Assembly: GCA_003170915.1 (NCBI GenBank)
Contig: PMYB01000234.1
Location: 1 to 64,000 of the forward strand
Direction: 5' to 3'
DNA from: Bryobacterales bacterium
Lineage (GTDB): Bacteria > Acidobacteriota > Terriglobia > Bryobacterales > Bryobacteraceae
Length of the DNA: 64,000 nucleotides
Shown one piece after another: positions 25,449-34,315 of the stretch (positions are counted from its first letter, which is position 1; each line of letters begins with the position of its first letter). The notes below the pieces were generated by a model that was not told the origin of the DNA, did no database searches, and saw nothing but the letters and a program-made list of their open reading frames with translations. The translations under genes were made by a program, and so were the position numbers.

Positions 25449-27279
25449 GCCGGTTCGGCCGCTGCTGGCCCTGGCCCTCCTCGCCCTGGGATGGGCGCTG
25501 GCGGGGCAGGATGTTCCGCGCTATCCCAGCCCGGTGGATCTGGCGGTGTCGCCGGATGGCCAGCGCCTGTACGTGGTCTGTGAGGGCACCGACGAGTTGC
25601 TGGCCGTGGACACGGCCGCCCAATCCATCGCCGGCCGCGTCAAGGTGGGGCGCGTGCCCCAGGGCATCGCGCTCTCGCCAGGCGGCCAGCGTATCTACGT
25701 GACGAACTCCTGGTCCGATACGGTCACCGAGATCGATGCCGCCTCGCTCGGCGTGCTACGCACGCTGCCGGCCGGGTTTGAGCCGCACGGTATCGCCGCG
25801 GGCAACGGATCTCTGTTCGTGGCCAACCGCATCGGCAGCGACGTGTCGGCGATCGACCTCTCCACCGCCCAGGACGCGCGGCATCTCCCGGCCGGCCGCG
25901 GCGCCAGCTACGTGGCGGCATCGCCCGGCGGCCAGCGCGTCTACGTCACCCACATCTATCCCAACCCGGGACCCTTCCGCAGCCAGCCCGAATCCGAAAT
26001 CACCGAAATCGATACGGAGCACCAGGTGGTGGTCTCCCGCACCCGCCTGCACAACGCCGCCGGCATTTTTCACGTGGCGATTTCGCGCGACGGCCGCCTC
26101 GGCCTGGCGGCGCAACTGCGCCCCAAAAACCTGATCCCGCTGGCCCACGTGGCGCACGGCTGGGCCTTCGGCGATTCGCTCGCGGTCTTCGGCGAGGATA
26201 TCGGAGACGCGGTGCAGCTTCCGCTCGACGAGTTGGACCGCTACTTCTCCCTGCCCTTCGGCGTGGCCATCGCACCGGACAAGAGCAAGGCCTACCTTTC
26301 GGCCAGCGGCTCCAACGAGGTCGCCATTCTGGACCTGCCGCGCCTGGTCGAGGCGGCCCGCTCGCCCGGCCGGGCCGCGCTCGCCAACGATCTCTCGGCT
26401 TCCGCCGCCTACGTGTTGGCGCGCATTCCCGTGGGGCGCAATCCCAAGGGCATCGCGCTCTCGCCCGATGGCGGCAAGCTGTACGTGGCCAACCGGCTCG
26501 ACGATACCGTGTCGGTGCTCGATACCGCGAAGGGCAGGATCGCCGCCACCATCCCGCTTGGCGGCGCGGCCACGCTGACCGCGGAACGGCGCGGCGAGCG
26601 CCTCTTCTACTCCTCGAGGTACGCCTTCCAGGGCCAGTTCGGCTGCGCCAACTGCCACCTGGATGCCACCATCGACGGCCTCTCCTGGGACCTCGAACCG
26701 GATGGCTTCGGCGTCGACATCGTCGATAACCGCTCGCTCGAGCAGGTGGGCGATACCGCGCCTTACAAGTGGAACGGCTCCAACCCCGACCTGCAAACGG
26801 AATGCGGCCCGCGCACCGAGCGGTTCTTCTTCCGCTCGCAGGGTTTCGCCGGCGCCGACCTGGAGGACTTGGTGAGCTTCATCAAGTCGATTCCCCTCCG
26901 CCCCAACCGCTTTCGCCAGCCCGATGGCGAACTGACACCGGCCCAGGAGCGCGGCAAGGCCATTTTCGAGCGCACTACCAGGAAGGACGGCACCGAGATT
27001 TCGGAGCTGCTGCAGTGTTTCGTTTGTCATGCGGGCAAGGACTACACCAACCAGCAACTGGCGGAAGTAGGCACCTTTAAGGAAACCGACCGGTCGCCCA
27101 AGGTGGACGTGCCGCAGCTCATCAACGTGGGGAACACCGCGCCCTACCTCCACGACGGCTCGGCGCGAACGCTGGAAGAGATCTGGACGGTCTTCAACCC
27201 CAAGGACCAGCATGGCGTCACTAACGACCTCTCCAAGGACGAGTTGAACGACCTGATCGAGTATCTGAGAACCCTATGA
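25408..27279 (+). CDS. YncE-like beta-propeller fused to a di-haem cytochrome domain
   Basis: A 623-residue exported protein. A leader 'LLALALLALGWALAGQDV' precedes a seven-blade YncE-type propeller (about 35-395) with repeated 'PVDLAVSPDGQRLYVV', 'PQGIALSPGGQRIYVTNSW' and 'PKGIALSPDGGKLYVANRL' blades. The C-terminal part (about 405-620) has two c-type haem sites, 'FGCANCHLDATIDG' and 'LLQCFVCHAGKDYT', plus 'QLINVGNTAPYLHDGSARTLEEIW', the pattern of the MauG/cytochrome c peroxidase group. It likely shuttles electrons or oxidises a partner in the periplasm. The start at ATG 25408 overlaps the CRTAC1 gene by 41 bases; the stop overlaps the next ATG by 4. Confidence 0.88.
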   Translation: MFRRIRFSSLRNRRPVRPLLALALLALGWALAGQDVPRYPSPVDLAVSPDGQRLYVVCEGTDELLAVDTAAQSIAGRVKVGRVPQGIALSPGGQRIYVTNSWSDTVTEIDAASLGVLRTLPAGFEPHGIAAGNGSLFVANRIGSDVSAIDLSTAQDARHLPAGRGASYVAASPGGQRVYVTHIYPNPGPFRSQPESEITEIDTEHQVVVSRTRLHNAAGIFHVAISRDGRLGLAAQLRPKNLIPLAHVAHGWAFGDSLAVFGEDIGDAVQLPLDELDRYFSLPFGVAIAPDKSKAYLSASGSNEVAILDLPRLVEAARSPGRAALANDLSASAAYVLARIPVGRNPKGIALSPDGGKLYVANRLDDTVSVLDTAKGRIAATIPLGGAATLTAERRGERLFYSSRYAFQGQFGCANCHLDATIDGLSWDLEPDGFGVDIVDNRSLEQVGDTAPYKWNGSNPDLQTECGPRTERFFFRSQGFAGADLEDLVSFIKSIPLRPNRFRQPDGELTPAQERGKAIFERTTRKDGTEISELLQCFVCHAGKDYTNQQLAEVGTFKETDRSPKVDVPQLINVGNTAPYLHDGSARTLEEIWTVFNPKDQHGVTNDLSKDELNDLIEYLRTL

Positions 27280-28337
27280 GACACAAGGTCCTCGCCGCAC
27301 TCTGTTTAGCTTCCGGGCTTCTGGCCCAGAACATGCCCCGCTTCCGCTGGGAGAATTTCACCACCGCTCAGGGGCTGCCGGACGACCGCGTTTACAGCGT
27401 CTGCGTGGATGGCGACCGCGTCTGGGCGGGCACCGATAACGGCCTGGCGGTCTACGAAAGAGGCAAGTGGAAAGTCTTCACGCCGGCCGACGGCCTGGCC
27501 CATCGCGCGGTGCTTTACGTGACGCTCGACAAGCGCACCCACGACGTGTGGATGGCCACCATGGGCGGTCTGAGCCGCTACTCGGCCGGCCGCTTCGACA
27601 CCTTCACGCAGCTCAACAGCGGACTCGCCAACGACGTGGTCTACGGCGTTTCCGTGCTGGACGATTTCGTGTGGGTCGCCACCGCCGCCGGCGGCAGCCG
27701 CCTCAATACGCGCACCGGCCAGTGGAGCCTGTACAACGAGCGCAACACGCCCATGTACGAGATCTGGACCTACTCCGTGACCGCGGCCGAAGACAAGGTC
27801 TACTACGCCGTCTGGGGCGGGGGCGTGCTCGAGTACGACGTGAAGACCGACCACTGGAAAGATTACAACGACCCGGATGGGGAAACCGAGCTGGTGCTCT
27901 TCAAGGACCAGGGGTTGATCCACGAAATCACCACCTCGGTCAGCTACGTCAACAAGATCCTGTGGGTGGCTACTTACTTCGGCGCAAGCCGCTACGACGG
28001 CCGCAACTGGCATAACTTCCTGCAGAAGGATAGCGGCCTCCCCAGCGACTTCCTGAACCAGGTGAAGTCCACGGACGGCACGCGGGCGTGGTTCTCCACC
28101 GACAAGGGTCTCGCCTATTTCGACGGCGAGAACTGGGCGACTTACCGTCCCGCGCTCGATACGCGCGCGCCCGAAATGCTGGTGCGCGACTCGCAGGGAA
28201 AGGTCACGCGCGTGGCCGTGGATACGGCGCCCGCGCATCACTACACGTTCGGCGTCGATTTTCAGGGCGACGACGTGTGGGTGGCCACGGCCAAGGGCCT
28301 GAGCCACGGAATCCGAATCCAAGGGGAAACCAAATGA
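27276..28337 (+). CDS. Exported two-component-regulator-type propeller protein
   Basis: A 353-residue protein made of the repeats found in the sensor part of hybrid two-component systems ('Reg_prop' type): 'TTAQGLPDDRVYSVCVDGDRVWAGTDNGLAVY', 'VLYVTLDKRTHDVWMATMGGLSRY', and 'SGLPSDFLNQV' are recognisable pieces (quoted in part). The short leader 'KVLAALCLASGLLAQ' indicates export. No kinase, membrane or output domain follows, so this is a free-standing sensor-like propeller, perhaps a scaffold or ligand binder for its neighbours. Both ends overlap adjacent genes by 4 bases, so it is firmly inside the six-gene operon. Confidence 0.82.
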   Translation: MRHKVLAALCLASGLLAQNMPRFRWENFTTAQGLPDDRVYSVCVDGDRVWAGTDNGLAVYERGKWKVFTPADGLAHRAVLYVTLDKRTHDVWMATMGGLSRYSAGRFDTFTQLNSGLANDVVYGVSVLDDFVWVATAAGGSRLNTRTGQWSLYNERNTPMYEIWTYSVTAAEDKVYYAVWGGGVLEYDVKTDHWKDYNDPDGETELVLFKDQGLIHEITTSVSYVNKILWVATYFGASRYDGRNWHNFLQKDSGLPSDFLNQVKSTDGTRAWFSTDKGLAYFDGENWATYRPALDTRAPEMLVRDSQGKVTRVAVDTAPAHHYTFGVDFQGDDVWVATAKGLSHGIRIQGETK

Positions 28338-28822
28338 CAATCACAGAGGCTCTGGAACAATTGGAAGGCGTACAGCAGGTCAAGCGCCGCGCGGTCAGCA
28401 ACCCGGAAGTGCTGAGCGAGGCGTACGCTTACGAGCATCCCAGCTCATTCTCCCGCGCCTTGCGCATCGACCTGAACGGCCTGGTCATTCTGCTCATATC
28501 CGGCACAGCCAGCGTCGACGAAGAGGGGCGGTCGGTCCATATCGGCGATTTCCGCGCGCAGTTGCGGCGAACCTACTACAACATCACCGGGCTGCTGGCC
28601 GCCGAAGGCGCCACCTGGAAGGACATCGTGCGGACCACCTGCTATCTGCGCGATATCGAGCGCGACTACGCCGCGTTCAACGAAGAGCGCACGGCGTTCT
28701 TCAAGGGACAGCAGCTCGATCCGCTGCCCGCCTCCACCGGCATCCAGGCCATCCTGTGCCGGCCCGAGCTTCTGGTGGAGATCGAAGCCATCGCCATGTT
28801 CATTCCGGCGAAGGAGAAGTAG
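28334..28822 (+). CDS. RidA/YjgF-family protein
   Basis: A protein of about 162 residues. The RidA fold is clear: 'SRALRIDLNGLVILLISGTASVDEEG', 'RRTYYNITGLLAAEGATWKDIVRTTCYLRD', 'FNEERTAFF' and 'ASTGIQAILCRPELLVEIEAIA'. RidA proteins destroy reactive enamine/imine intermediates; the Arg that binds carboxylate substrates (usual '.R..VEIE.IA' context) is replaced here by the run 'CRPELLVEIE'. No signal peptide, so it is the one cytoplasmic member of an otherwise exported operon. It has about 30 extra N-terminal residues. Start ATG 28334 overlaps the previous stop; the longer frame from 28088 is rejected. Confidence 0.88.
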   Translation: MTITEALEQLEGVQQVKRRAVSNPEVLSEAYAYEHPSSFSRALRIDLNGLVILLISGTASVDEEGRSVHIGDFRAQLRRTYYNITGLLAAEGATWKDIVRTTCYLRDIERDYAAFNEERTAFFKGQQLDPLPASTGIQAILCRPELLVEIEAIAMFIPAKEK

Positions 28823-28824
28823 TC

Positions 28825-30618
28825 ATGCGGGCGCCGATCGGTATCGCCTTCGCAATGCTGGTGTGCGCCGCCGCCTTCGGGCAGCCCGGCCCCTGCTCGT
28901 GCGGCGCCCATCCGCCCGGGCCGCCCGCCAATCGCACGCTCGAGCCGTACGCGGGCGCGCCCGACGACCTCCGGCCGTTCAACCGCTTCACCAAGCCCTA
29001 CTACGAGTTCTACACCAAGCTGGTCGAATACAACGGCGCGGCGCGCGACGCCGCGACCGTGAAGCCTTCGGAAGTCTCCGAAGTGCCGATCGGCTTCCTC
29101 GGCCCCATCTCCGAGCACAAGGACATCGCTCTGGGCCAGGCCATGCTCCGCGGCGCGCAGATGGCCATCGACGAGGCCAACGCCCGCGGCGGCTACGGCG
29201 GCAAACCGTTCCGCCTCAAGATCCACAACGACGGCGCGGTGTGGGGAGCGTCCTCCAACGAGATCGTCAAGATGGTCTACGACGAAAAGGTCTGGGCCAT
29301 GCTGGGCTCCATCAGCGCCGACTCCACGCACATCGCCCTGCGCGTCTCCCTGCGGGCCGAATTGCCCATAGTGAACAGCGCCGCCACCGACCCCACCATT
29401 CCCGAGACCATCGTCCCCTGGATCCTAACCACTATCCAGGACGACCGCGTGCAAGGCTACACCCTCGCGCGCCGCATCTACACCGATCTCGGACTGAAGC
29501 GCGTGGCGCTGCTGCGCGTCAACGAGCGCTACGGGCGCTTCGGCATTCTCAAGTTCAAGGACGCATCGCGCCGCTTGGGGCACCCCGTGGTGATCGAGCA
29601 AAAATTCGCGCCGTCGGACACCAGCTTCACCCGCAACCTACGCGTGATCAACGATTCGCGCGTGGATGCCATCGTGCTGTGGGCCGACGCCGCGGCCGCC
29701 GGCACGATTCTCAAACAGATGCAGCAAATGGGGATGAAGCAGCCGGTCTTCGGCGCCTCGCGCGTGGTGGGTGAAGACCTGTTCCGCATCGCCGGTCCCG
29801 CCGCGGATGGGCTCGAAGTGGTGTATCCCTACGACCCCAACCGCGACGACCCCGCCTGGCTGGATTTCCAGAAGCGCTTCGCAAGCAAGTTCCAGGACAA
29901 GGTGGACGCCTTCTCCGCGCTCGGCTTCGACACCATGAACATACTGCTCGACGCCATCTGCCGCGCGGGTCTGAACCGCGGCGGCATCCGCGACGCACTC
30001 TACGGTCTGGAGCGCTATAAAGGCGTGACCGGCGAGATGGTGTTCGACCCCAACGCCAAGAACATCGCGCCGCTCTACCTGGGTAAGGTGAAGGACGGCA
30101 GGATCGCCTACCGGCGGTACACCATGGACAAGCCCTACGCCACCGTGGGCGAGCGCGGGGTGGAATACAACGGACCGCCCGTCGCCGACGCCGCCGGCCC
30201 CAAGCCGACCATCGGAGTCTTCGGCCCAGCCGCCGAAACCGCCGTGGTGGCCCTGCGCGAGCCGGGCTACCGCATTGTCGGCGTGTCTTCGGAAGCGGCC
30301 TGGGGCAAGGCCTCCACGGAACTGGTAAATCTCTTCTACGACCCCAGCACCATCGGGCTGGTAGCCACCGACCGCGCGTCGGCCCACCTGGCCGAACAGA
30401 TCGCGGTGAAGACCTTCCTTCCCGTGATTGCGCTTTCGGCCGACCGCAAGCTGACCTCGACCAACATTCCGTGGATCTTCCGGCTGGCGCCCGAAACGCC
30501 CTTGAGCGACGCGGTCCGCTGCCTCGCTGAAGCGGTCGAGAAGGCCGGCCCCAACCGCGCGAAGGTCCGCGATTACCTGGCTTCCGGGCGCTTCGGTTCC
30601 ACCGGGGAGTTGCGGTAG
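28825..30618 (+). CDS. Large branched-chain-amino-acid-type periplasmic binding protein
   Basis: A 597-residue exported protein, much longer than the usual 370-420. Leader 'IGIAFAMLVCAAAFGQ', then a Cys-containing segment 'PGPCSCGAHPPGPP'. A Peripla_BP_6 domain spans about 90-430 ('IGFLGPISEHKDIALGQAMLRGAQMAIDEAN', 'LGSISADSTHIALR', 'FKDASRRLG', 'VDAIVLWADAAAAGTILKQM'; quoted in parts). Residues about 465-590 ('TIGVFGPAAETAVVALREPGY') look like a partial second binding-protein-like domain. No ABC permease or ATPase is nearby, so it may be a sensor or substrate carrier for the operon rather than a transporter part. It starts 2 bases after the RidA stop. Confidence 0.82.
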   Translation: MRAPIGIAFAMLVCAAAFGQPGPCSCGAHPPGPPANRTLEPYAGAPDDLRPFNRFTKPYYEFYTKLVEYNGAARDAATVKPSEVSEVPIGFLGPISEHKDIALGQAMLRGAQMAIDEANARGGYGGKPFRLKIHNDGAVWGASSNEIVKMVYDEKVWAMLGSISADSTHIALRVSLRAELPIVNSAATDPTIPETIVPWILTTIQDDRVQGYTLARRIYTDLGLKRVALLRVNERYGRFGILKFKDASRRLGHPVVIEQKFAPSDTSFTRNLRVINDSRVDAIVLWADAAAAGTILKQMQQMGMKQPVFGASRVVGEDLFRIAGPAADGLEVVYPYDPNRDDPAWLDFQKRFASKFQDKVDAFSALGFDTMNILLDAICRAGLNRGGIRDALYGLERYKGVTGEMVFDPNAKNIAPLYLGKVKDGRIAYRRYTMDKPYATVGERGVEYNGPPVADAAGPKPTIGVFGPAAETAVVALREPGYRIVGVSSEAAWGKASTELVNLFYDPSTIGLVATDRASAHLAEQIAVKTFLPVIALSADRKLTSTNIPWIFRLAPETPLSDAVRCLAEAVEKAGPNRAKVRDYLASGRFGSTGELR

Positions 30619-30629
30619 TATTACCGTGT

Positions 30630-32291
30630 TTAGGGGTTCTTCGCCGAGAGCCGCCCGCCTTCCACGCATTCGTACGCGCCCACGGCCACACCCTCAAAAC
30701 CCTGCACGCCGCCGCTGGGCCACTCGATCGCCACGCGATCCGCCCTGTCGCGTCTGGCCAGACCGAACGTCAGGGTCGGCTCCGATTGCGAGAGGTAGCT
30801 CGATCCGGTCTTCACCATGCGCGACTGCGTGCCGTCGGGAGTCGTCACTCGCACCACGGCGCCGATCGCGTCGCGGTTCGATTTCGTCCCGATCAGCCGC
30901 ACGCGCAGCGAACGGTACCCCGGCGTCACGTCGTTGCGGTAGAGGTATGCCGGCCCCTGGTTGGTGGTCAGCAGAATGTCCACGTCGCCATCGCGATCGA
31001 AGTCTCCGTAGGCCAGCCCGCGCGCCACTTTGGGCGCCGCGAAACCCCCTCCGGCCAGCGCCGCGACGTCGTGGAAGCCCCCCTTGCCGTCGTTGAGAAA
31101 CAGGTGCGGCGCCTGGGCGTAGCCCACGTTGCCGTGGATGTGGCGCACGGTTTCGTCGATATGCCCGTTGGCCGCCAGCAGATCGAGATACCCGTCCAGG
31201 TTGACATCCACGAAGGCGCATCCGAAGCCCAGGCTGTTGATCGACGCCGTCCCCACGCCGGATTTGTATGCCACGTCCTTGTACGTGCCGTCGCGGGCCA
31301 GTTTGTAGAGCGCCATCATCTCGTTGTCGAAATTGGTGATGACGATCCCGCTGGCGCCGGAGTTATCGAAATCGCCCACGTCCACCCCCATGCCGGCGCG
31401 CGCCTTGCCGTCTTCGCTGAACGCCACGCCCGCGCGCACGGCCACGTCCTCGAAGGTACCGTTGCGCAGGTTGCGGTACAGCTTGTTGGGCTGCGTGTCG
31501 TTGGCGATCAGCAGATCCGCCCAGCCATCGCGATCGTAATCCACCAGCGCCACCCCCAGCGATTTCGAGCTGGTATCGAAAATGCCGCTTTTCGCCGTGA
31601 CGTCCTCGAACGTGCCGTTGCCGCGATTGCGGAACATCCAGCACGTTTCTCCGTGGTAAGCTTCCGGCGTGCAGTAGGATTTCTTCTTTCCGTCCAGGCT
31701 GCAGAACACGTCGTGCTCGGGCGACCACTTGACGTAATTGCACACCACCAGGTCCAGCAGTCCATCGCGGTCGAAATCGAACCACGCCGCCGACGTGCTG
31801 AAAGCCTGCCGCCCGCCCAGCCCGGCCTTCTCTGTGACGTCGAGGAAACGCCCGCGGCCGTCGTTCTGAAACAAGCGGTTCTGCCCCACGGCGGTGACCA
31901 GGATATCGGGGAAGCCGTCGTTGTTATAGTCGGCGATGGCCACCCCCATGCCGTACATCTCCACTGCCAGTCCGGCACGCTCGGTGACGTCCGTAAATGT
32001 GCCGTTGCGGTTGTTGCGGTACAGCTTCATGGTGCTGCGCTGCCGCTTGTGCCCCGGCCAGTCCATGCCGTTCACCAGCAGAATGTCCAGCCAGCCGTCG
32101 CCATCGTAGTCGAAGAACGCGCACCCTGGAGCCATGGTTTCCGGCAGGTACTTGGCGCCGAAAGCCCCGCTGTTGTGCTGGAATGCGATGCCCGCTGCCG
32201 CGGTGATGTCGGTCAGCCGGAACCCCAGCGGCGCCGCCGCGCGAGCGGCCGCTGCCGCCACCGCCCCGAGCGTGAACTCCCGCCGCGTCAC
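30630..32291 (-). CDS. Tat-exported CRTAC1-family protein (FG-GAP + ASPIC/UnbV)
   Basis: A 553-residue propeller. The N-terminus 'MTRREFTLGAVAAAAARA' is a twin-arginine signal. Repeats include 'FFDYDGDGWLDILLVNG', 'DYNNDGFPDILVT', 'DFDRDGLLDLVVCNYV', 'DYDRDGWADLLIANDTQ', 'DVNLDGYLDLLAANGH' and 'DFDRDGDVDILLT'. The C-terminal ASPIC/UnbV domain has 'SLRVRLIGTKSNRDAIGAVVRV', 'GSSYLSQSEPTLTFGL' and 'AIEWPSGGVQ'. It differs from the plus-strand CRTAC1 protein in using Tat, which implies folding, perhaps with a cofactor or metal, before export. It is the last gene of the kinase-regulator-CRTAC1 operon (4-base overlap with the regulator), and ends 11 bases from the convergent binding-protein gene. 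Confidence 0.93.
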   Translation of the reverse strand: MTRREFTLGAVAAAAARAAAPLGFRLTDITAAAGIAFQHNSGAFGAKYLPETMAPGCAFFDYDGDGWLDILLVNGMDWPGHKRQRSTMKLYRNNRNGTFTDVTERAGLAVEMYGMGVAIADYNNDGFPDILVTAVGQNRLFQNDGRGRFLDVTEKAGLGGRQAFSTSAAWFDFDRDGLLDLVVCNYVKWSPEHDVFCSLDGKKKSYCTPEAYHGETCWMFRNRGNGTFEDVTAKSGIFDTSSKSLGVALVDYDRDGWADLLIANDTQPNKLYRNLRNGTFEDVAVRAGVAFSEDGKARAGMGVDVGDFDNSGASGIVITNFDNEMMALYKLARDGTYKDVAYKSGVGTASINSLGFGCAFVDVNLDGYLDLLAANGHIDETVRHIHGNVGYAQAPHLFLNDGKGGFHDVAALAGGGFAAPKVARGLAYGDFDRDGDVDILLTTNQGPAYLYRNDVTPGYRSLRVRLIGTKSNRDAIGAVVRVTTPDGTQSRMVKTGSSYLSQSEPTLTFGLARRDRADRVAIEWPSGGVQGFEGVAVGAYECVEGGRLSAKNP

Positions 32292-32911
32292 GCGATGCTC
32301 ACCAGCCCCTTGCGAATGGCGTACACCACCACCTCCGCCGTATTGTGCTTCCCCAGGGCCTGCATGATGTTGGCGCGGTGCACCGCCACGGTATTCACGC
32401 TCAATCCCAGCACGGCGGCGATCTCCTTATTGGACTTGCCATGCACGATCAGTTGCAGCACCTCGAGCTCCCGCGTGGTCAGGTTGGGCCGCACATCGTC
32501 CACTTCCGCAAGCGATCCCAACCGGCGGTCGAGCACGCGCCTGCCCGCGGCCACCTGCTTTACCGCGTCCACCAGCTCCAGATCCATGGCGTTCTTGAGC
32601 AGATATCCGCGCGCCCCCGCATCCAGGCAGGTTCGCACGTACGACGGCTCGGAATGCATACTCAGGATCAGCACCGGCATGTCCGGCATCGATTTCAGAA
32701 TGTGGCGCGTCGCCACCGCGCCGTTCATGCTGGGCAGGGCGAAATCCATCACCACCACCGAAGGCCGCAGCTCCAGCGCGGCTGCCACGGCTTCCGGCCC
32801 GTCGCTGGCTTCGCCGATCACCGTGATGCCGGGATCGTCCTCCAGCATCCGGCGAAAGCCGCGCCGCACCAGGGCGTGATCGTCCACCAGCAGTACGGAG
32901 ATCTCAGCCAT
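32288..32911 (-). CDS. NarL/LuxR-type response regulator
   Basis: A 207-residue regulator. The receiver domain (1-120) has 'VLLVDDHALVRRG' (acidic pocket), the phosphoacceptor Asp in 'VVVMDFALPSMNG', the conserved Ser in 'LILSMHSEPSY' and Lys in 'GYLLKNA'. The LuxR-type helix-turn-helix (about 140-205) reads 'LTTRELEVLQLIVHGKSNKEIAAVLGLSVNTVAVHRANIM' (quoted in part). It acts with the overlapping kinase gene. It also overlaps the downstream CRTAC1 gene, so it probably controls this operon and perhaps the divergent TPR-CRTAC1 gene or the convergent operon; the targets are inference. Confidence 0.95.
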   Translation of the reverse strand: MAEISVLLVDDHALVRRGFRRMLEDDPGITVIGEASDGPEAVAAALELRPSVVVMDFALPSMNGAVATRHILKSMPDMPVLILSMHSEPSYVRTCLDAGARGYLLKNAMDLELVDAVKQVAAGRRVLDRRLGSLAEVDDVRPNLTTRELEVLQLIVHGKSNKEIAAVLGLSVNTVAVHRANIMQALGKHNTAEVVVYAIRKGLVSIA

Positions 32912-34199
32912 CGCTTTCCTCCCGCGCGGTCGGAACCGTCAGGCGGACCAGCACCCCGCCGCCCGTGCGGTCGAGAAACTCCACCCGGCCATTCACCAGA
33001 TCCGCGCGCTCGCGCATCGAAACCAGCCCCATGCCCTGCTTCCCCGTCTTGCCGAACCCAACGCCTTCGTCTTCCACTTCGAGCACCAACGATTCCGGCA
33101 GAAACCGCAGCCGGACGGCGGCCTGTTTCGACTTCGAATGGCGCGCGATATTGCTCAAGGCCTCCTGCACCACGCGGTACAGGTGAATCGCCACCTCGCG
33201 GTCCAGCTCGCGGCTCGGACCGTCTTTCTCATATCGTATGGCGATCCCCGTCTGCTTTTCAAAACCAGGCAAGTACTGGCCGAGCGCGCTCTCGAACCCG
33301 ATCTCGTCCAGGCTCGCGGGATGCAACGCGCGCGACAAAGAGCGCACCTTCTCGAGCGCGGCTTGTACGATCTCCTGTACCTCGCGCAGATCCGCGCGCA
33401 GCGCGCCCGGGTCCTCCAGGCGCCTCTCGCTTCGCTGCAGCATGGTCCCGATGGCCGTCAGCACCTGGCCGAAATCGTCGTGCAGTTCGCGGGAGATCGA
33501 GCGGAAGGTGCTCTCCTGCATGGAGATCAGTTGCTGGGCCAGCTCGCTGCGGCGTTCCGAAAGCGTGGCCACCTGCTCGAACATCCTGCGGTTGTACTGC
33601 ACCAGGTACAAGCTCGTCAAGACGATCGGCACCAGCATGGCCACGAGAAAGATGTACACGTTTCGTTCCGCGCGCGTGTAGATTTCGTGCGTGCGCCGCG
33701 CGGCTTCCTGCTCGGTCTCGTTGTTCTGCACCAGCAGTCGCGCCACGGCTGTGCTCAAGGCCTCCTGCCGGGCCTGCAGTGAGAGCTGGATCATGGTGCG
33801 CCCTTCGCCCTCTTTGCCCTCGCGGCCCAGCGCGAAGACACGGTCCAGCGCGTCCCAGAACTGCGCCACCGAAGACGTCAGGTAGCTGCGCTGCCCGGAC
33901 GTGCGGTCCGAAGGCGAGTACCGCTCTTCCTTCGCCAGGGCGTCTTCCAGATCGGTGCGGATGCGCTTGAACTGCGCCTGCCAGGCCGTCAGCGGATACG
34001 GCTCATTGCCGTCCACCATGTCGCGCATGGCGAGCGCCAGCGAATTCAGATTGTTCTGGATGCGCAGCAGCAGCAGCGAGTCCGTGCGGTTGCGGTCGAT
34101 GGTGGTGGCCTGCAGCTCGCGCAGCCCGCGAAGCTGATCGATGGTGTACGCCGAGTATACCGCTACCGCCGAAAGCGTCACCGCCAGGCCGGCCAGCAA
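32904..34199 (-). CDS. HisKA_3 sensor histidine kinase with periplasmic sensor region
   Basis: A protein of about 431 residues. A first membrane helix (about 1-22) and a second (about 183-203, 'VYIFLVAMLVPIVLTSLYLV') bracket a helical periplasmic sensor region of about 160 residues. The dimerisation/phosphoacceptor domain has 'ISRELHDDFGQVLTAIG' with the His. The ATPase domain contains 'VVQEALSNIARHSKSKQ', 'EVEDEGVGF' and 'GMGLVSMRERADLV'. This is the NarX/DegS class that works with NarL-type regulators, as here. The open frame begins with TTG 34199; no ATG or GTG is available before the first membrane helix, so a rare TTG start is likely. It overlaps the regulator by 8 bases. Confidence 0.92.
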   Translation of the reverse strand: MLAGLAVTLSAVAVYSAYTIDQLRGLRELQATTIDRNRTDSLLLLRIQNNLNSLALAMRDMVDGNEPYPLTAWQAQFKRIRTDLEDALAKEERYSPSDRTSGQRSYLTSSVAQFWDALDRVFALGREGKEGEGRTMIQLSLQARQEALSTAVARLLVQNNETEQEAARRTHEIYTRAERNVYIFLVAMLVPIVLTSLYLVQYNRRMFEQVATLSERRSELAQQLISMQESTFRSISRELHDDFGQVLTAIGTMLQRSERRLEDPGALRADLREVQEIVQAALEKVRSLSRALHPASLDEIGFESALGQYLPGFEKQTGIAIRYEKDGPSRELDREVAIHLYRVVQEALSNIARHSKSKQAAVRLRFLPESLVLEVEDEGVGFGKTGKQGMGLVSMRERADLVNGRVEFLDRTGGGVLVRLTVPTAREESDG

Positions 34200-34303
34200 A
34201 CGAATTGTCGGAGATCGCGTGGCGCGTGGTATGTATCTATTATTGCCGGTATTGAGGTCGCAATAGTATCCTGGCCCCAGCCGGGGCGTTTGCCCTACAA
34301 GGG

Positions 34304-34309
34304 TATGAT
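34304..34309 (+). promoter_or_regulatory. -10 box directly before the TPR-CRTAC1 gene
   Basis: TATGAT ends six bases before ATG 34316, with no ribosome site between: again a probable leaderless start. The 116-base divergent gap to the kinase gene must also hold the promoter of the kinase operon, on the other strand. Confidence 0.4.
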
Positions 34310-34315
34310 CGAAAC

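Noticed and set aside
28088-28822. Long RidA frame
   Set aside because: Extra N-terminal residues are out-of-frame sequence of the propeller gene; the coupled ATG at 28334 is correct.
30786-32879. 697-residue plus-strand frame
   Set aside because: Antisense of the second CRTAC1 gene and the response regulator, both well supported on the minus strand.
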